Under the pieces are notes generated by a model. The model saw only the letters and a list, made by a program, of their open reading frames with translations. It was not told the DNA's origin and ran no database searches. Shown here in pieces: positions 38,991 through 47,179 of a stretch of DNA of 64,000 bases. The number at the start of each line of letters is the position of its first letter. Positions within the stretch are counted from its first letter, which is position 1. The position numbers were made by a program, and so were the translations under genes. The stretch comes from Methylobacterium sp. Leaf104 (lineage in GTDB: Bacteria; Pseudomonadota; Alphaproteobacteria; Rhizobiales; Beijerinckiaceae), in contig NZ_LMMZ01000006.1 in assembly GCF_001422885.1 (NCBI RefSeq), forward strand, positions 21,279 to 85,278, written 5' to 3'.

Positions 38991-39731
38991 ATGCAGAACG
39001 CATTGTTCGTGGGGGTTTCGAGCCAGGTCGCGCTCCAGCGCGAACTGGACGTGATCGCCAACAACATGGCCAACATCTCCACCAACGGCTTCAAGGGGCG
39101 CAACAGCCGTTTCCAGGAATACTTGATGCCGGTGGCGAGCGCGGACTCGTTCCAGAAGCCGGACCGGCGCGTCTCCTACGTGATCGACCAGGGCACCGCT
39201 CTCGACCTCGCCCAGGGACCGATCGAGCAGACCGGCAACCCGCTCCACGTGGCGGTGCGCGGCGAGGCGTTCTTGGTGGTGCGAACGCCGAACGGCGACC
39301 GCTACACCCGCAACGGCGCCTTCGAGACCGACGCGCAGGGCACTCTAGTGACCAGCGACGGCTACCCGGTCCAGGGCGAGGCGGGTCCGATCCAGATCGG
39401 CCAGCAGGAGACCGGGATCGCCATCGGCCCCGACGGCACGGTCTCCACCAATCTCGGAATCCGCGGCCGCGTCCGCCTCGTCACCTTCGCCAATCCGCAG
39501 GCTCTCACCAACGAGGGCGCGAACCTCTACGCCTCCACCGCGCAACCCCAGGCGGCGGGTCTCGCCGGCCGGGTGGAGGCCGGTGCCCTGGAGCGCTCGA
39601 ACGTGAAGCCGGTGCTCGAGATGACCCGGCTCATGGACGTGAACCGCACCTACACCATGGTCTCGGGCGTGATCTCGCGCCTCGACGACCTGCGCGGCAC
39701 GGCGATCCGCCGTCTCGCCGACGTCGCGTAA
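38991..39731 (+). CDS. flgF: Proximal rod protein FlgF
   Basis: From ATG 38991 the product is 246 residues, starting MQNALFVGVSSQVALQRELD. It has the rod motif ANNMANISTNGFKG and the C-terminal MDVNRTYTMVSGVISRLDDL. FlgF is part of the rod below FlgG. It heads the flgF-flgG-flgA-flgH operon, 12 bp before flgG. An upstream ATG at 38955 is less likely. Confidence 0.94.
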   Translation: MQNALFVGVSSQVALQRELDVIANNMANISTNGFKGRNSRFQEYLMPVASADSFQKPDRRVSYVIDQGTALDLAQGPIEQTGNPLHVAVRGEAFLVVRTPNGDRYTRNGAFETDAQGTLVTSDGYPVQGEAGPIQIGQQETGIAIGPDGTVSTNLGIRGRVRLVTFANPQALTNEGANLYASTAQPQAAGLAGRVEAGALERSNVKPVLEMTRLMDVNRTYTMVSGVISRLDDLRGTAIRRLADVA

Positions 39732-39743
39732 GGATCTCCGCAG

Positions 39744-40535
39744 ATGCGTGCCCTCTACGCCGCCGCCACCGGCATGGCGGCCCAGGAACTCAACGTTCAG
39801 GTCATCTCGAACAACATCGCGAACCTGCGCACCACGGGCTACAAGCGGCAGCAGCCGCATTTCCAGGACCTGCTCTACCAGAACCTGCGCCGGGCCGGCT
39901 CCTCCACCTCCGACCAGAACACCCAGCTTCCCGCCGGCCTCGCCATCGGCTCGGGCGTGAAGACGACCTCGACCGCGCGGGTGATGTCGCAGGGGACGTT
40001 GACCAGCACCGAGAAGGAATACGACGTCGCCATCCGCGGCGAGGGCCTGTTCCGGGTGACCCTGCCGGACGGGCGCACCGCCTACACCCGCGACGGATCC
40101 TTCGACCTCTCGGCCCAGGGCCAGCTCGTCACCCGCGACGGCTACCTCGTCGATCCCGGCGTGACCGTGCCGAACAACGCCACCTCGGTGACCATCAGCG
40201 CCCAGGGGGCCGTCCAGGCCACCGTGCCGGGACAGACGGCGCCGCAGGCGCTCGGCCAGTTCCAGCTCGCCCGCTTCGTCAACAAGGTCGGCCTCGAATC
40301 GATCGGCGACAACCTGTTCATCGAGACCGCCGGCTCCGGCCCGGCGATCAACGGGCTGCCGGGTGCGGAAGGATTCGGCAACCTCCAGCAGAGCTACCTC
40401 GAGGAGGCGAACGTCAACGCCGTCACCGAGATCTCGTCGCTGATCGCGGCGCAGCGCGCCTACGAGATGAACTCGAAGGTGGTGACCGCCGCCGACCAGA
40501 TGCTCTCGACCACCTCCCAGATGTTCCGCAGCTGA
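39744..40535 (+). CDS. flgG: Distal rod protein FlgG
   Basis: The 263-residue protein starts MRALYAAATGMAAQELNVQV and has SNNIANLRTTGYKRQQPHFQD. The C-terminal ITEISSLIAAQRAYEMNSKV-type motif (VTEISSLIAAQRAYEMNSKV) is highly conserved in FlgG. FlgG makes up the distal rod crossing the peptidoglycan and outer membrane. Confidence 0.96.
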   Translation: MRALYAAATGMAAQELNVQVISNNIANLRTTGYKRQQPHFQDLLYQNLRRAGSSTSDQNTQLPAGLAIGSGVKTTSTARVMSQGTLTSTEKEYDVAIRGEGLFRVTLPDGRTAYTRDGSFDLSAQGQLVTRDGYLVDPGVTVPNNATSVTISAQGAVQATVPGQTAPQALGQFQLARFVNKVGLESIGDNLFIETAGSGPAINGLPGAEGFGNLQQSYLEEANVNAVTEISSLIAAQRAYEMNSKVVTAADQMLSTTSQMFRS

Positions 40536-40549
40536 CCGGGGTCCTGACC

Positions 40550-41614
40550 ATGCATGCCCTCAGACAGATCACGCCTCGCCGCCGGCCCCGGGTCTCGACC
40601 CTGAGCGTCTCCGTCGTCGGCCGGACCCTGCTGGCCGTGCTGGCCTTCTCCTTCCTCACCCTTCAGGTGCTGGCGCAGGAGGTCCGGTCCGGCGCCGCGA
40701 GCCTGCGCCTGCGCGGCGACGTCACCGCGCGCGGCGACGTTCTGACCCTCGGCGACCTCGTCGAGGGGGCGGCGCCCGAGGTGGCACAGCGTCCCTTGTT
40801 CCGGGCGCCGGCCCTCGGCGCCACCGGCACGATCCAGGCGCGTCGCATCGCCGACGCGGTCGCCGGCCTCGGGCTCGGCCCCGTCGAGACCGGCGGTCGT
40901 GTCCAGGTCTCGGTCCAGCGCGCCGCGCGCCGGGTGACCCAGCCCGAGATCGAGGCCGCCCTGAAGCGCGCCCTGGAATCGGGCTTCGGCGTCGATCCGC
41001 GCAACCTCGCCATCCGTCTCGACGGTGAGGCCCCGACCCTCCTGGCGCCCCTGGAGCTCAACGGCCAGGCGGTCGCCCTCGACCTCAGCTACGATCCACG
41101 ATCGCGCCGGATCGCCGGTCTGATCACCCTGGGCGAACGGCAGGCCTCACTTCGGGTCTCGGGCCAGGTCATGGAGATCCGCGAGGTCGCGATCCTGGGC
41201 CGCAGTCTCAACCGCGGCGAGACGATCAACGCCGCCGACCTCTCCCTGGAGCGCCGCCCCCGCGAGGCGACGCCGTCGGATGCGCAGGGGTCGCTGGGCG
41301 ACCTCGCCGGGCAGGTGGCCCAGCGCGGCCTCAGCGCCGGCGCGATCCTGCGCGCGGGCGACCTCGCGCCGCCCGACCTCGTGGCCCGGGGCGAGGCCGT
41401 GACCATCGTGTTCGATTCCCCGGGGCTCAATCTCTCCCTCCGGGGTCAGGCCAACGAGAGCGGCCGCCTCGGTGCCGTGGTCACCGTCACCAATCCGGTC
41501 TCGAAGAAGATCCTCTCCGCCACCGTGACCGGACCCGGCCGTGTCTCCGTCGGCCCCGCGCCCCTGGTGCGACAGGCCAATGCCGCCCTCGACGGCTCCG
41601 CGCTGCAGCGCTGA
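40550..41614 (+). CDS. flgA: P-ring assembly chaperone FlgA
   Basis: The 354-residue product has a signal peptide (LLAVLAFSFLTLQVLAQ). The C-terminal third is a SAF-like FlgA domain with LGRSLNRGETINAADL, the AGQVAQRGLSAGAILRAGDL motif, and VTVTNPVSKKILSATVTGPG. FlgA is a periplasmic chaperone for FlgI. It is longer than enterobacterial FlgA, as in other alphaproteobacteria. Confidence 0.9.
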   Translation: MHALRQITPRRRPRVSTLSVSVVGRTLLAVLAFSFLTLQVLAQEVRSGAASLRLRGDVTARGDVLTLGDLVEGAAPEVAQRPLFRAPALGATGTIQARRIADAVAGLGLGPVETGGRVQVSVQRAARRVTQPEIEAALKRALESGFGVDPRNLAIRLDGEAPTLLAPLELNGQAVALDLSYDPRSRRIAGLITLGERQASLRVSGQVMEIREVAILGRSLNRGETINAADLSLERRPREATPSDAQGSLGDLAGQVAQRGLSAGAILRAGDLAPPDLVARGEAVTIVFDSPGLNLSLRGQANESGRLGAVVTVTNPVSKKILSATVTGPGRVSVGPAPLVRQANAALDGSALQR

Positions 41615-41661
41615 TCCGCTTCGTCCGCGTCCCCTTCCGGTTTGCCAAAGGTCCGGTCCCG

Positions 41662-42408
41662 ATGACCCACCGCGCTTCCCCCGTCCTCGCCGTCGCGCTG
41701 CTCTGCACCGGCCTCGGTGCCTGCAACACCGCCGACCGCCTCTCGCAGATCGGTGCGACGCCGGCCCTCTCGGCCATCGAGGACCCGACCGCTCAGGCCG
41801 GCTACAAGCCGGTTCGCCTGCCGATGCCGGAGATCCAGCCGGTCTCCTACGCCCCGAACTCGCTGTGGCGGACCGGTTCCCGCGCCTTCTTCAAGGACCA
41901 GCGGGCTGCGCGGATCGGCGACCTCGTGACCGTGAAGGTCAATGTCACGGACAAGGCGAACCTCAACAACGAGACCAAGCGCTCGCGCTCGAACGCCGAG
42001 GGCTTCGGCCTGCCCAACGCCTTCGGCCTGGAGAGCAGCAAGGGGGTGGCGGCGGCCGGGATCACCCCCGACAAGCTCCTCAACGCCACCTCGACCACCT
42101 CGAGCGACGGCGCCGGGTCGGTTCAGCGCAACGAGACCGTGACCACCAGCGTCGCGGCGATCGTCACCCAGGTCCTGCCCAACGGAAACCTCGTGGTGGA
42201 GGGCAAGCAGGAGATCCGCATCAACTTCGAGGTGCGCGAACTCATCGTGGCCGGCGTGGTCCGGCCCGAGGACATCGAATCCGACAACACCATCGATTCG
42301 AGCAAGATCGCCCAGGCGCGGATCGCCTACGGCGGACGCGGCCAGATCACCGACGTGCAGCAGCCGCGCTACGGTCAGCAGCTGGTCGACGTGCTGCTGC
42401 CGTTCTGA
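41662..42408 (+). CDS. flgH: L-ring lipoprotein FlgH
   Basis: The 248-residue product has a lipoprotein signal ending at LGAC (about residues 18-21). FlgH motifs include SLWRTGSRAFFKDQRAARIGD, VNVTDKANLNNET and the C-terminal GRGQITDVQQPRYGQQLVD. FlgH forms the L ring in the outer membrane. It is the last recognised gene of this operon. Confidence 0.95.
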   Translation: MTHRASPVLAVALLCTGLGACNTADRLSQIGATPALSAIEDPTAQAGYKPVRLPMPEIQPVSYAPNSLWRTGSRAFFKDQRAARIGDLVTVKVNVTDKANLNNETKRSRSNAEGFGLPNAFGLESSKGVAAAGITPDKLLNATSTTSSDGAGSVQRNETVTTSVAAIVTQVLPNGNLVVEGKQEIRINFEVRELIVAGVVRPEDIESDNTIDSSKIAQARIAYGGRGQITDVQQPRYGQQLVDVLLPF

Positions 42409-42460
42409 GCCTCGGGGCGGGCGCTCGAGGTTCGAGGCCCGCGCCGCGGTGTGGCTCCGC

Positions 42461-42880
42461 TCAGTCGTCGCGGTAGACCCGCTCGCGGCGCTCGTGGCGC
42501 TCCTGCGCCTCGAGCGACAGGGTCGCGATCGGGCGGGCATCCAGGCGCTTCAGCGAGATCGGCTCGCCGGTCTCCTCGCAGTAGCCGTAGGACCCGTCCT
42601 CCAGCCGCGCCAGGGCGGCGTCGATCTTGCCGGTCAGCTTGCGCTGCCGGTCGCGGGCCCGCAACTCGATCGCCCGGTCGGTCTCGGACGAGGCCCGATC
42701 CGCTAGGTCGGGATGATTTTCGTTCTCGGTCTGTAACGCGACCAGCGTATCCTGAGCCTCGCGCAGAATATCAGACTTCCATCCGAGCAGTTTGCGGCGG
42801 AAATACTCCCGCTGCCGATCGTTCATGAACGGCTCGCTCTCGCTCGGTACGTACCCGTCCTCAATCGTGACCTTCGCCAT
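42461..42880 (-). CDS. dksA: DksA-type RNA polymerase-binding factor, Cys-poor
   Basis: The 139-residue protein from ATG 42880 has a coiled coil with FMNDRQREYFRRKLLGWKSD, and the tip region has an acidic LADRASSETDRAIELRARDR. The C-terminal motif YGYCEETGEPISLKRLDARP keeps only one of the four zinc-binding Cys of E. coli DksA. Cys-poor forms are common in alphaproteobacteria. DksA binds the RNA polymerase secondary channel and works with ppGpp. It converges on flgH. Confidence 0.9.
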   Translation of the reverse strand: MAKVTIEDGYVPSESEPFMNDRQREYFRRKLLGWKSDILREAQDTLVALQTENENHPDLADRASSETDRAIELRARDRQRKLTGKIDAALARLEDGSYGYCEETGEPISLKRLDARPIATLSLEAQERHERRERVYRDD

Positions 42881-43464
42881 TCGCGCCTCTTGCAGCCGGT
42901 CCGCGGCGATCATTTTGCGTGGCTATAATGCAGGGGGCAGGCCACGACAACGCATCGTGGTCCCTGCGCACCGCAATCCTCTCGGATGTTTTGCGCGCTG
43001 CGGCAAACACGCAACGGCTGCAAAGACGCCACTGGACGCTGTGCACTGCAACACTGGCCCTGCTTTGTCACTCACTTTCCATCTTGCGTTAAATTGCAGG
43101 TGTCCGATCGATCGCGGCGGGCCGTCCGTTAAATCGAAACTCCGAGATACCCTGGCGCGCAGGATTCCGCGGTTTCCATGAGGTTGGTCCGACCGATATG
43201 GCTCAAGTAAAAACTCTGGCGGATTCAGCTGTATTCTCTTTCATGGATCGATTTACTTTGGTCGACGATAATCGAATTATTCGATGGATTATGGATTGAT
43301 CGATTCCTGCGATCGTCTCCGATTGGCCGACGGAGACGAGGGAACAGGCATCGAGCCGTGCGGTTCACCCGAGGCGATGCTGGCTATGGCGTGCGGGTCC
43401 CCCGTTCGGGACCCTCCTCGCGAGCGCGCCGCTTCCGCACCATCCTCGATCAGGAGACCGCCCC
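42881..43464. other. Long intergenic region between dksA and DUF892 gene
   Basis: This 584-bp gap lies between divergent dksA and the DUF892 gene. The part from about 43190 to 43310 is more AT-rich than its surroundings. A near-match EcfG-type element (43341-43365) is the only regulatory motif I could propose. Short open frames here lack ribosome sites and family resemblance. Confidence 0.5.
43341..43365 (+). promoter_or_regulatory. Possible general-stress (EcfG-type) promoter
   Basis: GGAAC, a 16-bp spacer and GGTT resemble the alphaproteobacterial EcfG consensus GGAAC-N16/17-CGTT with one mismatch. It lies 100 bp before the DUF892 gene. DUF892 genes are often stress-induced, so this fits, but the match is weak. 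Confidence 0.3.
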
Positions 43465-44007
43465 ATGGCAGCCAAGGCCAAGACCCTTCACGACGCGTTC
43501 TACGAGACGCTCAAGGACGTCTACTACGCCGAGAAGCAATCCGTGCGAGCCCTGAAGAAGTCGGCCAAGGCGGCCGAGCACGAGGAGCTGCGCAGCGCCT
43601 TCGAGACCCATGCGGAGGAGAGCGCCGAGCAGGTCGAGCGCCTGCAGCAGGTGTTCGAGATCATCGGCAAGCCGGCCCGCGCCAAGACCTGTGAGGCGAT
43701 GCAGGGCATCACCTCCGAGATGGAGGAGGACCTCGAAGACTTCGGGGACAGTCCGGCCGCCGATGCCGTACTCGCGGCCTGCGCCCAAGCCGTCGAGCAC
43801 TACGAGATCGCCCGCTACGGCACACTGAAGACCTGGGCGCGTCAGCTCGGCTACGCGGATGCCGCCAAGCTCCTGGAGCAGACGCTCGAAGAAGAGAAGA
43901 AGACCGACGCACTGCTCAGCCAGATCGCCGAGCGGATCAACACCGAGGGCAGCGAGTCCGGCGACGAGGCGGACGACAGGCCGCGCGCCAAGACGAAGAA
44001 GGGCTGA
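43465..44007 (+). CDS. DUF892/YciF-type ferritin-like protein
   Basis: The 180-residue protein starts after a clear AGGAG. It has four helices typical of ferritin-like proteins: TLHDAFYETLKDVYYAEKQS, AAEHEELRSAFETHAEESAEQ, AAVLAACAQAVEHYEIARYG-type (VLAACAQAVEHYEIARYG), and LLEQTLEEEKKTDALLSQIAE. The conserved Glu and His residues match the DUF892 dimetal site. The family is linked to general stress response, but the substrate is unknown. A Lys-rich tail ends the protein. Confidence 0.9.
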   Translation: MAAKAKTLHDAFYETLKDVYYAEKQSVRALKKSAKAAEHEELRSAFETHAEESAEQVERLQQVFEIIGKPARAKTCEAMQGITSEMEEDLEDFGDSPAADAVLAACAQAVEHYEIARYGTLKTWARQLGYADAAKLLEQTLEEEKKTDALLSQIAERINTEGSESGDEADDRPRAKTKKG

Positions 44008-44036
44008 GTTCGGCCCGCGCCGGTCCCTCTCCCGTC

Positions 44037-44462
44037 TCAGGCGGCGCGGGCGGCGGACAGCTTGGCGAGCTCGACGGCGGCCCGCAACTCGATCTCGGCG
44101 ATCAGGGCGTCGAGGCGCGGGTCGCCGCTGCTGCCTCCGCGCTCGGCCAGGCGCCAGGCAATGGCTTGCAGGTCGCGTGTCGAGACGCGGCCCATGATCA
44201 GCGAGGCCTTGAGCCGGTCGAGCCCGTCGAGCAGGTCGTTGCCGCGCCGGGCCGACCGACGCCGGCGCTCCTCCGGCGTGTCGGCGTTGCTCTGGAGGGT
44301 GAGGATCGCGTCGAGGCCGGCCAGCGAGGCCGCCGCCGTCGCGCCCGGGCCGCTGGCTTGGGGGGCCGGACCTGCGACGGCGAAGGCCGGCGCGCCTTCG
44401 CTCCGGCGTGGTCCCGCATTCGGGCTGGTGGGGGCAATGACGAAGCGGGTGTCGACGCGCAT
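44037..44462 (-). CDS. fliX: Flagellar assembly regulator FliX
   Basis: From ATG 44462 the product is 141 residues, starting MRVDTRFVIAPTSPNAGPRR. A variable Ala/Gly-rich part leads to LQSNADTPEERRRRSARRGN and LLDGLDRLKASLIMGRVSTR, then LDALIAEIELRAAVELAKL. This is the FliX pattern. In Caulobacter FliX links assembly of the MS-ring/switch/export complex to the sigma-54 activator FlbD. As in Caulobacter, it is divergent from flgI. Confidence 0.85.
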   Translation of the reverse strand: MRVDTRFVIAPTSPNAGPRRSEGAPAFAVAGPAPQASGPGATAAASLAGLDAILTLQSNADTPEERRRRSARRGNDLLDGLDRLKASLIMGRVSTRDLQAIAWRLAERGGSSGDPRLDALIAEIELRAAVELAKLSAARAA

Positions 44463-44521
44463 GAGGTGGGACCGATCGGGGCGAAGGTCCGCCCGGCTCC
44501 GGCAGAATTCGTCCGCCCTGG

Positions 44522-44536
44522 TTAACCGGTCGTAAA
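44522..44536. promoter_or_regulatory. CtrA-type box between fliX and flgI
   Basis: TTAA-CCGGTCG-TAAA matches TTAA-N7-TTAA at seven of eight positions. It is 60 bp from the fliX start and 5 bp from the flagellar palindrome. Confidence 0.5.
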
Positions 44537-44541
44537 CGGCC

Positions 44542-44556
44542 CGGCAGAACCTGCCG
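44542..44556. promoter_or_regulatory. Flagellar palindrome CGGCA-N5-TGCCG between fliX and flgI
   Basis: CGGCAGAACCTGCCG lies next to the CtrA-type box and about 100 bp upstream of a weak sigma-54-like element before flgI. Confidence 0.6.
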
Positions 44557-44650
44557 ACCCGGCACGAAGCGCCCCTGTCGCGCAGCGGACAGATGCCGGT
44601 GCCTTCAAAAAAGATCATTCAAAACCAACGCATTGGCGCAATCGTCCGGT

Positions 44651-44666
44651 TGGCATGGCCCTGGCA
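44651..44666 (+). promoter_or_regulatory. Weak sigma-54-like element before flgI
   Basis: TGGCATGGCCCTGGCA keeps the invariant GG-N10-GC, but departs from the consensus elsewhere. It lies 36 bp before flgI. The spacing to the palindrome matches that at flgF and flgE. Confidence 0.4.
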
Positions 44667-44701
44667 GACTGTTGGGAGACCTTCCCGCCGCAAAGTGCTC
44701 C

Positions 44702-45844
44702 ATGACCGACGCTCCGAACGGCCCCACGCGAACCCGGCGCCTCGCCCTCTGCATCCTGGCAGGGTGGGCGATGCTGGTCGGCCAGGCGACGCCCGCCTCC
44801 GCCCTGTCACGGGTCAAGGACCTCGCCAGCGTCGAGGGCGTGCGCCAGAACCAGCTCGTGGGTTATGGCATCGTCGTCGGGCTCAACGGCACTGGCGACA
44901 CCCTGAACAACATCCCGTTCACGAAGCAGTCCCTGCAGGCGATGCTGGAACGGCTCGGCGTGAACACCCGCGGCGCCACCATGCGCACGCAGAACCTAGC
45001 GGCCGTGATGGTGACGGCGAGCCTGCCGCCCTTCGCCACGCAGGGCAACCGCATCGACATCACCGTCTCGTCCCTCGGCGACGCCAAGTCCCTCCAGGGC
45101 GGCACCCTGCTGGTGACCCCGCTGCTCGGCGCCGACGGCGAGGTCTACGCCCTCGCGCAGGGCTCCGTCGCCATCGCGGGCTTCTCCGCCGAGGGCGACG
45201 CCGCCAAGATCACCCGCGGTGTTCCCACCAATGGGCGCGTACCCAACGGCGCGATGATCGAGCGCGAGATGGCGTTCAAGATGAACGACATGCGTTCGCT
45301 GCGGCTGTCCCTGCGCAACCCGGACTTCACCACCTCGAAGCGCATCGCGGCCGCGATCAACGACTTCATGGGCGCCGACACCGCCGAGCCGACCGATCCG
45401 GCGACGGTGACCCTGCAGATCCCGGCCCGCTACAGCGGCAACATGATCCGGCTCGTGACCGAGGTCGAGCAGCTCAAGGTCGAGCCCGACCAGACCGCCC
45501 GGGTCATCGTCGACGAGCGCTCCGGCATCATCGTGATGGGCCGCGACGTTCGGGTCTCCACGGTGGCGATCGCCCAGGGCAACCTGACGGTGACGATCAC
45601 CGAGCAGCCGCAGGTGAGCCAACCGGCCCCGTTCTCCAACGGCACCACGACGGTCGTGCCGCGCACCGGCGTCAAGGTCGATACCGGCGACGGCAACAAG
45701 CTCGCCCTGGTCAAGGAGGGCGTGACCCTGCGCGAACTCGTCGACGGCCTCAACGCCCTCGGCATCGGCCCGCGTGACCTGATCTCGATCCTGCAGGCGA
45801 TCAAGGCCGCCGGTGCCCTCCAGGCCGACATCGAGGTGATGTGA
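44702..45844 (+). CDS. flgI: Flagellar P-ring protein FlgI
   Basis: From ATG 44702 the product is 380 residues with a signal peptide ending near PASA. The mature part starts SRVKDLASVEGVRQNQLVGY and continues GIVVGLNGTGDTLNNIPFTK. The C-terminal LVKEGVTLRELVDGLNALGI and DLISILQAIKAAGALQADIEVM-like end are classic FlgI. It forms the periplasmic P ring. flgJ-like and flgN-like genes follow. Confidence 0.96.
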   Translation: MTDAPNGPTRTRRLALCILAGWAMLVGQATPASALSRVKDLASVEGVRQNQLVGYGIVVGLNGTGDTLNNIPFTKQSLQAMLERLGVNTRGATMRTQNLAAVMVTASLPPFATQGNRIDITVSSLGDAKSLQGGTLLVTPLLGADGEVYALAQGSVAIAGFSAEGDAAKITRGVPTNGRVPNGAMIEREMAFKMNDMRSLRLSLRNPDFTTSKRIAAAINDFMGADTAEPTDPATVTLQIPARYSGNMIRLVTEVEQLKVEPDQTARVIVDERSGIIVMGRDVRVSTVAIAQGNLTVTITEQPQVSQPAPFSNGTTTVVPRTGVKVDTGDGNKLALVKEGVTLRELVDGLNALGIGPRDLISILQAIKAAGALQADIEVM

Positions 45845-45889
45845 TGATCGCCGCCACCCTCCCCCATCCTCAGACGGAGAGCTGATCCC

Positions 45890-46267
45890 ATGCTGTTCGC
45901 GCCCCTCGCCGCCAGTGCCGCCCTCGGGGTCGGCAAGGCCATCGTCGGCGACATCGCCAAGACCGTGCAGAGCGCGGTCGGTTCCAGCGCCGGCTCCGCG
46001 GCCAAGTCGGCCGCCGAGGCGAAGGCGAAGAAGGCCTCGACCGATTTCGAATCGATGTTCCTGGAGCAGTCCCTCGACCGCCTGTCGCAATCGGAGGGCA
46101 CGGACGGCCTGCTCGGCGAGAACGGCACCGGCGGCGGCGTCTATCGTTCGATGTTGACCAAGGAATATGCCGGCCAGATCGTGAAGAGCGGCGGCGTCGG
46201 GATCGCCGATCAGGTGTTCCGCGAGATGATGAAGATGCAGGAGGGCACCGGTGCAAAGGTCAGCTGA
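45890..46267 (+). CDS. Rod-binding protein (FlgJ N-terminal domain type)
   Basis: The 125-residue protein has the FlgJ rod-binding pattern KKASTDFESMFLEQSLDRL followed by SMLTKEYAGQIVKSGGVGIADQ. It lacks the C-terminal peptidoglycan hydrolase domain of enterobacterial FlgJ, as in other alphaproteobacteria. It probably caps the rod during assembly. It overlaps the downstream flgN-like gene by 17 bp. Confidence 0.85.
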   Translation: MLFAPLAASAALGVGKAIVGDIAKTVQSAVGSSAGSAAKSAAEAKAKKASTDFESMFLEQSLDRLSQSEGTDGLLGENGTGGGVYRSMLTKEYAGQIVKSGGVGIADQVFREMMKMQEGTGAKVS

Positions 46268-46739
46268 CGCCCCGCCGCCCCGCGTGTCCGACCGGGCCGG
46301 GGCGACGGCCCTGGTGGCGGGCGTGATCGCGAGCCTCGAAGCGCTGGAAACCGTACTGGCGCGGGAGAGCGATCACATCCGGGTCGGCCGGCTGCGGGAG
46401 GGTCTCGCCGACACGGAGCGGAAATCCGCCCTCGCCGCCGCCTATCTCCAGGGCCTCGAGGCGACGAAGGCCAACGCCATCGCGCTCGCCCGCTTCGCGC
46501 CGGAGGGCATCGCCACCCTCAAGGCCGCCCATGCCCGCTTCACCCAGGCGCTGGAGACCAACCAGGCCGTGCTGGCCACGGCCCGGACCGTGTCGGAGGG
46601 CCTCGTGAAGACCCTGGCGGACGAGATCGGTCGGACCCGTACGCCGACCGTCTATGGCCGCCCGTCACAGGCGCCCTCCCCCTACAGCCGCAGCGGGGTC
46701 GCGCGCAGCCAGCCCCTCGTGCTGTCGCGCAGCCTCTGA
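46251..46739 (+). CDS. FlgN-like flagellar export chaperone
   Basis: The 162-residue product uses GTG 46251 after a strong AGGAG, within the end of the rod-binding gene. It is largely helical, with VAGVIASLEALETVLARESD and LADTERKSALAAAYLQGLE, like FlgN. FlgN chaperones deliver FlgK and FlgL for export; both are encoded close by on the other strand. The end is Ser/Arg/Pro-rich. The call rests on helix pattern and position. Confidence 0.65.
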   Translation: MQRSADAPPPRVSDRAGATALVAGVIASLEALETVLARESDHIRVGRLREGLADTERKSALAAAYLQGLEATKANAIALARFAPEGIATLKAAHARFTQALETNQAVLATARTVSEGLVKTLADEIGRTRTPTVYGRPSQAPSPYSRSGVARSQPLVLSRSL

Positions 46740-46779
46740 ACGACTGCGCCGCGCGGAGGGGAGGCCGATCCGCGCGAAG

Positions 46780-47103
46780 TCAGGGTCGCCCGTGGCCCAT
46801 GCGGACGAAGGCGCGCACGGGCCCGAGTTCGGATTCGCTGCGCGTATCGATGGAGAGCTGTCCCGCGGTGACCGGCGCGGCGCCGTGGCCACCGATCGCG
46901 ATCCCGCCCACGGCGCGACCGCTGAGGCGGATGCAGGTGGGCGAGCCCGGCACGCGAACGAAGCCGGCCCCCTGCTTCGGACAGGGTAGGCGTGTCTCCC
47001 CCTGCGCCTGCGGCCGAGGCCGCTCCGCCGCGCCGGCTCCATTCATGCCGCCGCAGACTGCCGGCACCAACACGGCCAGTGCGGTGCGCATCCTGTGATT
47101 CAT
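46780..47103 (-). CDS. Short porin-like secreted protein
   Basis: From ATG 47103 the product is 107 residues with a signal peptide ending near GAGA. The mature part, CPKQGAGFVRVPGSPTCIRL followed by SGRAVGGIAI and LSIDTRSESELGPVRAFVRM, resembles the first strands of alphaproteobacterial porins (Porin_2 type). Full porins of this family are about 350-500 residues, so this covers only the N-terminus, yet it has a clean stop and ribosome site. It may be a truncated porin or a small independent protein. It sits between flgN-like and flgL. Confidence 0.6.
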   Translation of the reverse strand: MNHRMRTALAVLVPAVCGGMNGAGAAERPRPQAQGETRLPCPKQGAGFVRVPGSPTCIRLSGRAVGGIAIGGHGAAPVTAGQLSIDTRSESELGPVRAFVRMGHGRP

Positions 47104-47179
47104 GACCGGGCTCCCGCGTTCGAACCGGCCCTGGTTAAGCCATCCCGGCCGCCGGACCAACGCTCGCCCGTCACGCTCC

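Noticed and set aside
42409..42460. A terminator hairpin between flgH and dksA
   Set aside because: The GC-rich bases can pair in several imperfect ways, but no clear stem with a tail stood out.
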